Below, piece by piece: positions 47,121-64,000 of a DNA stretch of 64,000 bases (its first letter is position 1; each line of letters opens with the position of its first letter). A program made the translations under genes and the position numbers. Under the pieces are notes generated by a model, which saw only the letters and a list, made by a program, of their open reading frames with translations, was not told the origin of the DNA and ran no database searches. The stretch spans positions 1,369,789 through 1,433,788 of the forward strand of contig CH002732.1 of the NCBI GenBank assembly GCA_000149265.1, given 5' to 3'. Origin of the DNA: Ciona savignyi (Eukaryota > Chordata > Ascidiacea > Phlebobranchia > Cionidae).

Positions 47121-48076
47121 ATCACTTTTCCTATTTTTAACAACGTGGTTTTATCAATATTGAAGTTATTTTTGTCTTAAAATTATCTAAAAATAATATT
47201 TAGGTTTAATTAAGAATCAGAACTATAGAAATTCTCATTAATCCTTTTTCTCATTAAGTTTTTAAAGAATAACAAGAAGATAATAAGTCTACATCACGAG
47301 GTAAAGAGAGTATTACCCAAAAAAGTTTTAACAGCCTGTAAACTTTTTTTGGTTTAGGCAAACACGCTAAGTAACTTACGGAAGATCACATCCAACTAGC
47401 TTGCAGTTTACACATTGCATTTTGCTCACATTTGGCTAAGTTAAGAAGTGTAACAATGTGATGTCAATTCTAGACACTACTTTAACTACCTTTCTATGTG
47501 ATTTTCTTTAGTCAAACCACCCCTTCTAAAATCGGCTAACCCCACTCTATGGGCTACTTCAATAACATGCTATAATAAAGTAATTGTTCATTTTTTACGA
47601 AGTGAAAAACAAATAAACTAAAACAAATTTAATATTTTTACTTTTTAGGATGACCATTAAATCCTTCTACTAATTGTTACTTGTTACAGTGCAGTAAATA
47701 CATAAATAAGTAATTACTCACGGTTTTATAATATTACAAAGTATTTTGCAATAACCTCGTGGGAAAAGTTGCAAAATCGTCGCGAAATGCAAGCACAGCT
47801 GACGCGCTCTCGGCGTACAAAGAAATGACAGCGACCTCAAGCGATAAACATTTACGTAATACATCATGTCGCTCTTATTTAGGGAGTTTAGGATTTGTTT
47901 AACAAAGAGCGTAAGTTTGAATAGGTGTCTTAGTTAAATAATTTAATGAATAGTTTTAACGAGGTTATGTTGTTTGACTACTAAACAAGAAGTCGGATAT
48001 CAGTGCTCTATTACAAAGACCCGATAAATTTTTAATTTGAAGTAGTCGCCTCTCAGCGTTTCGTTTTAGTAGTTTG

Positions 48077-48312
48077 GGATAGGATATTCATGTTTATCCC
48101 CGTGAATGGTTGTCCCTGGGCAAGGCACTTAAGGGACATTGCCTGAATCTAGCGGATTAATGGGTTCTACCAATATAAAGGAATGTCTCATTTAAACAAC
48201 ACACTACAATAGCTCCGGTAAGCCTACGGTGGGCGCAAGGTGATCGGACGATTGGCTATGTGTTAACCTTCTTGGTTTTCCCATTTATGGGGATAAACAT
48301 TAATATCTTATC
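48077..48312. mobile_element. Chimeric SINE: inverted tail fused to a + strand body
   Basis: 48077-48108 is a SINE 3' end in reverse orientation (GGATATTCATGTTTATCCCC). It is joined without spacer to TGTCCCTGGGCAAGGCACTT and the rest of a forward copy, whose own tail ends at 48312. The two tails can pair as an inverted repeat. Confidence 0.8.
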
Positions 48313-49012
48313 TGCCTACCGTCGATCTATATCTAAAAAGACCTCCGGTGTCGCAACAACAGGTTCACCATGTACTTAAACATTGACCCACTTGAACTTT
48401 GACTAGTTATTACGTAATTTGTACAATATCTTTTTATACCAATAATTGGTTGTTCATTGTTAACGTGTCATTACGATTTTCTACAAAAATTCATGGTAGG
48501 CTATTTAGTCTCTGTGCTATGAAACAGTTATCCGCATTCTTTTTCTACTGGTATATTTAGAAACTTACTAAATTTGACCGCACTGTGTAGGCTGGTCCAA
48601 AATGGTAATAATGCTAAAAATAATGCAATACAGGGTATCATTTATTGAATGTGATATTTGCGCTAGTTATAACGAACACAATTACACAATCACAGAATGT
48701 TCAGCTCAATCTTCGAAAGAGCATCTCTTAAGTTCTCTCAGACGTTGTTCGTTTACAACCAAAGTCGTAATGATACCATTGTTGCGCATTATCTGCTTTA
48801 TATAAGATTTGGGAGTTATTTGGTTGTGTTATTTTTCGCAGCCAATTTGACTTGTGCCATGTGTTTTAATATTATTTTCCATTACGCATTGAAGTAAAGT
48901 TCACAAATTAAAGTAGCAAACTGTGTAAAATGTTTAAAGATTGAAGAACGTTTTGTTACAGCTATAGAGTTGCGCGTTTTTGTAACTATATAGAAGTCCA
49001 GTTGTGCTATGT

Positions 49013-49292
49013 ATGGATAGGATAGGATAGTTATGTTCATCCCCGTCATAGGGAAAACCAAGGGGGTTAATACACGGGCAATCGTCAGATCACCTCGCGC
49101 CCATCGTCGGGTTCCCGAAGCTATTGCAGTATGTTGTGTATGATTTACACAGTCTTTCAAGTTAGTAGAACCCATTAAACCGCTGGGTTCATGCAATTTT
49201 CGTTAAGTGCCTTGCTTAAACACACAACCGACTAGTAAGCGAGTTCAGAATCATCTTTCGGTTGAAAGGCTTCGCACTAATTCGCCAGACTA
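49013..49292 (-). mobile_element. tRNA-derived SINE, near full length
   Basis: Reverse-oriented, from tail GGATAGGATAGGATAG to head CCAGACTAACC. Moderately diverged in the tRNA-like part. Confidence 0.88.
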
Positions 49293-49644
49293 ACCACGTC
49301 TGGTATAGTTATCGCAGAAAAGTCCTAAACTTATAATATAAAATACACTGCAATAGCTCCGGTAACCTAACGGCGAGATAATCGCAACCTGGTGCAATTG
49401 TGCTTTCAGTCTGGTGCTGCGTTGGCGAAAGTTGCTTAAAATCAGTAGTTTAAAGGCTTGAATAAAAACTGAGTTTGCCCAACAGCACACTGCAATGACT
49501 TTTAAAAATTTACTGCGTTTTCTACCCGGGTGTGTGAACATTTCTATCCATAGCCCATAGCCGATATTATACACAATTCAGAACGTCGCCTCAAACAATC
49601 ACAATATTTTTTGCCTTTTTAAAATTTAGCATTCTTTTAACCTT

Positions 49645-50088
49645 CTACAAACAGTTATAAATGGCTGTTCCATTTCCAATTTTAAAACAAAACGATTGCA
49701 TAGCCCAGCCAAATACTATAAAGTTATCTTGCAGCGTTGAGCTTGCGTTACCGATACAATTTCGACAGCTTGAACTGTTATTGCTCATAAATTTAACATA
49801 ACATCTCAAAACCAGCAGGTGCAACAAATATAAACAGCCCACGCATGTGTCGCAGTATAGAATTCTAACTTGCAGTAAGATAGAACACAACGCACACATT
49901 GCACGGAGTGACCACAGCGCACATTGGCAATAGCAGTTTTTAGAGGCACCTGATTCAAAAACAATAGTGTGAAACAGTAAACATGTTGCGTTAGCTATTG
50001 CAAACTGACTTAAGGCACGAGAAAATCTGCTGAAATATAGCGATTGTTGATGTACCACATCCGGAGATGAGATAAAAAAACTTAACAT
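49645..50088 (-). CDS. Weak hypothetical ORF, 147 residues, Cys- and Leu-rich
   Basis: An ATG-initiated open frame 463 bp from the FBXO36 start and divergent to it. The sequence is rich in Cys, Leu and Ser with no ordered motif, and I recognise nothing in it. It may be chance; the only argument for it is length in AT-rich DNA. Confidence 0.15.
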   Translation of the reverse strand: MLSFFISSPDVVHQQSLYFSRFSRALSQFAIANATCLLFHTIVFESGASKNCYCQCALWSLRAMCALCSILLQVRILYCDTCVGCLYLLHLLVLRCYVKFMSNNSSSCRNCIGNASSTLQDNFIVFGWAMQSFCFKIGNGTAIYNCL

Positions 50089-50551
50089 TTAACTTAGTTA
50101 GGTAGAATAGATGTGCTCAATTGATGAGCGAACCAGTCGTACTGAAGATAAGCTTTCTGAGTTTTCTAATTATAAACGTATTGCTGGGTTATAATCGAAT
50201 ATTGACAGGGAAGACAGTTTGTACATGAGGCATGCTTACGTTGGACGGGACACACAGAAAGCAATTCATCAAGATCAAATGAGCTCCCAAAATAGAAAAT
50301 AAAATGCGGCCATAAATATAAAACACTTGGCGAATATTAACAATGAGATCACGCAAAGAAACACAAATTGGAAAGTCCTTCTGACTTCGTTTAGTGTTAC
50401 CTTATATAACCAATAGCCTACTACTGAAACAATTATTTCCGCTACATTTGCATCTTGTACTGTTGATACTAATAATGTAGATTGATGGGAGTTAATAAGT
50501 TGCTACTTAAGAGAAGTTTTTAATGCTTAATTAGTGTAGAACACTTCTAAA

Positions 50552-52398
50552 ATGAAGCCACTGTTTGAAAATGGTGAACTGCTAAGCGTCAGTGAACAAG
50601 CACCATCGCCAAGCAAGGATTTTGTCAATATGGTTGTGACTTTAAACCATGTAAGTTTTGTGTATGTCGATTCCAAATTTTCTCTGTTAAAATGAGTTTA
50701 ATTGAACACAGATATTGTACAATTAACTACAGTGTAGATATTTATCCCAAGATAATACAGTGACTGTTATAACACAGTGCATCAGATTACCTCGTGCGTA
50801 CTGTTAAATTATTAAACCATTGCTGTATGATGAAAAAGCTTTGAGAAAAGATTAGAACTAGTGTTTTTGTTCAATTAATTAAACCACTGCGTGCAAACAA
50901 CCTATGCTTATTGGTTTGAACACAACAAAATGGATTGCGGCTAATTTTGATCACCATTTAGACTTAGTTAATGGTTCACACAGTAAAGTAAACAAATTGG
51001 ATAGAACTAAGGTGTCAACCGTATGATAATCTGTACTATTGATATTATCACATTCGTATCTCAACATTAGAATACTTTTTTTATACACTTTAATGTTTTA
51101 AATTTTGATTTGTTCCTTCAAAAAAAGGGTTCAATAATTTTTACATGTATAAAATCTCTTGTATGTTTTAACTTACCCAAATTATTTAACACAACCTTCT
51201 ATTGTATCACAGGTGATATGGAGATACTGGAAAATCAGTCCTCATTGTTTAAAATCCGATACCAGCGTTGCACCAACTGAAACAAAAGAATCACACGAAG
51301 ATTTTATTCACGATTTGGATTTGCATTGTCAGTGTCTTTGTACTTATAGATTTAAAGTTAATAACGCTCATACATTTAAAAAAAATATGGGGTTTAACAT
51401 ATATTAACTTTGTCAAAAAATCAGATGGATTTAAGGTAAACTTGTCCTACCCTAAAGAGGTACTGGTACATTGTATGGGATAATTAAGTGTTCTCATTCA
51501 GCAGATATATATAACTGCAGGAAAACTGCCCGATCTTCATTAAAGTCCTCATTTAGTAATACTTTGACGACTTTAATCTTTACGCATACATATTAAAAGG
51601 ATGAGTAGGTGGAGCCTGGTAAAAGCTGATTCTTGACCAACTAACTTGTTTTACAAATTCGTTTTCAGCTGAAGTGAAAAGGGTATTTGGTGAACACATG
51701 TTGGTGTATGTGAAAGAACTGTGTGCAGGTCATTTTGATTATTTTGTTCGACTTTCAAACTCACTTCAAATTCTGATTATGTCATACATGGAGCTAGAAG
51801 ACATTGCTAGTCTATCTCAAACAAACAGACATTTTCATCAGGTGAAATAACGTTATAAAGTTAACTGACAGGAATCATTCTGTACCTGTGTAAGATGTTT
51901 GGTTATGTTAAAAATGATGATTTCTAGTTTCAGCATACCGAAGTATGTGATTCTTGAACACATTATTTTATTGCTTGTCATTCAAAATGGTTTAAATCAA
52001 AGTCTGAACTCTATTTTTTAAAGCTGTGCAACACTGAACAATTGTGGGAACATATTGTGGAGAGCCATTGTGATACGATTACACCGGAGATGAAGCTTTT
52101 TGCTGGAGAAGTTGGCTGGAAACATGCAAGTGTTTTTAATCAATTATAAATATTATTTTTATATACTGGTACTTTTAGCCTTATTTGTTATAAAAAATAT
52201 GTATGTTTAGTGCAATAACGTATTTCTCACCTATTGTTAAAATTAGGCATATTAAACACAAGAATTTTATATGCAACTTCAAAGCATGTAAAATTTGTTT
52301 GTTAGGTTTTCTTTACTAACAAGCTACAACTACGAGCGCAAATTCGTCGCCACCAGAAGCGAGCATTGTTTGCAAGTGCTTCAAATGATCAGCCATAG
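50552..52398 (+). CDS. FBXO36: F-box only protein 36 (FBXO36)
   Basis: F-box proteins recruit substrates to SCF (SKP1-CUL1) ubiquitin ligases; the substrate of FBXO36 is not established. Exons: 50552-50650, 51213-51327, 51669-51841, 52024-52125, 52306-52398, giving 193 residues against 188 in the human protein. Seen: SEQAPSPSKDF; VIWRYWKIS; KESHEDFIHD; the F-box LQILIMSYMELEDIASLSQ (exon 3) with LWEHIVESHCDTITPEM (exon 4); and GWKHVFFTNKLQLRAQIRRH at the end. The exon 2 donor (CATT|GTCAGT) was chosen because it keeps phase and gives the family's exact spacing from HEDF to VFG. The intron after 52125 begins GC (CAT|GCAAGT); the nearby GT alternative would put a stop in exon 5. The gene is convergent with TPP2. 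Confidence 0.94.
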
Positions 52399-52560
52399 CT
52401 TGGTGATGAATATTTTCAATGGTGCCCTTTTTATTGGCTGTGATTCGGGTTTTGAGCTGTACATATACAACTGTGATTGCAAACATTTATTTTTTTATAA
52501 AATTAGCTTGTAGCGGTTTTAAAAATACTGTTTTTAATATCTAGTGTTATTTTGTTTCTC

Positions 52561-52566
52561 AATAAA
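52561..52566 (+). terminator. Poly(A) signal AATAAA for FBXO36
   Basis: 163 nt downstream of the FBXO36 stop, and before the presumed TPP2 3' end on the other strand. Confidence 0.55.
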
Positions 52567-52821
52567 TAAGTTTACATTTTAAAGTTTGAATCTTGGTTAG
52601 TATAACCAGCAATAGATATAGATAGCAGCACATTCATCCATCCATAGCGGTTATATTTTGATTTGGTGCCACTTTTCATTTGCTTCCTCAGATTAGTAGT
52701 GCGTTTACATAACCTATTTTCTTTCTGTGAAATTCCCTTTTATAATTTTTATGTTTTTGTTAATAAATTGATACTTATTTCTTTATATTTTTGTATCTTG
52801 GTCTAGATTAGTAAGCTTACA

Positions 52822-52827
52822 TTTATT
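52822..52827 (-). terminator. Poly(A) signal AATAAA for TPP2
   Basis: TTTATT on the + strand, about 263 nt downstream of the TPP2 stop codon at 53092-53090. The convergent 3' ends would be separated by about 250 bp. Confidence 0.45.
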
Positions 52828-53089
52828 GTCGCTAACACAAAACACAGCCTTTTCTAGAAACCAATGAATGAAATATAAAGTGCATAAAACACATTAAAAT
52901 TACGAGGTTCAGCTAAAAAAAACAATAAAAATACTCTCCACTTAAGAATGTCAAACATTTGGTTACCACATTTCAAACAGACATAACAATTAAAACTGCT
53001 GTATAAAATCCACACGTAAAATACGGCACAATGCGTAACTTTCATTCCACTGAAAATGGGAAAGTAAAACCCAGCACTTGTAAATCCAC

Positions 53090-64000
<10,911 letters not shown>

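Larger units (their letters stand above)
47121..50551. other. Intergenic region between divergent RTCA and FBXO36
   Basis: It contains the presumed promoters of both genes, two SINE copies (48077, 49013), a SINE crumb at 49340-49385 (ACTGCAATAGCTCCGGTAAC) and one weak ORF (49645-50088). No other support for genes. Confidence 0.5.

Overview
This is a 64 kb window of AT-rich animal nuclear DNA. Spliceosomal introns are everywhere, a tRNA-derived SINE family with a (TATCC)n tail recurs about twenty times, and the protein-coding exons match metazoan families. The mix of a FAM110-family gene, FBXO36 and a Methuselah-like receptor with a somatomedin B domain points to an invertebrate deuterostome. 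A tunicate such as Ciona is my best guess (inference, moderate confidence). Exon models were built by hand from homology, splice signals and reading phase; every multi-exon model below closes in frame.

Layout. 156-11007 (+): the C-terminal two thirds of the ubiquitin-activating enzyme UBA1, 13 exons, 5' end outside the window. 12031-20627 (-): a complete 17-exon, 1059-residue seven-transmembrane receptor (somatomedin B domain, long Cys-containing ectodomain, Methuselah/secretin-type 7TM), convergent with UBA1. 23352-24170 (-): an intronless 272-residue ORF of unknown function. 25.9-27.4 kb (+): a TATA box with a short candidate ORF, and a coding-like block that runs into a SINE. 27600-32214 (-): an 11-exon, 1069-residue FAM110-family protein, about three times the usual length. 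32.2-45.8 kb: gene-poor, with scattered decayed SINEs, one assembly gap of 100 N and one candidate orphan exon. 45795-47120 (-): an intronless RNA 3'-terminal phosphate cyclase (RTCA) with an N-terminal extension. 50552-52398 (+): FBXO36, five exons. 53090-64000 (-): the C-terminal 858 residues of tripeptidyl-peptidase II (TPP2) including its catalytic serine, 21 exons, 5' end outside the window; it is convergent with FBXO36.

The genes do not form one pathway. UBA1 starts the ubiquitin cascade, FBXO36 is a predicted SCF substrate adaptor and TPP2 degrades peptides downstream of the proteasome, but in an animal genome that closeness is probably coincidence. The most unusual features are structural: introns made of minisatellites, SINE tails touching splice sites, two GC-AG introns, a TTAA-flanked piggyBac-type MITE carrying CRE-like palindromes, and a SINE-in-SINE insertion hidden by the assembly gap.
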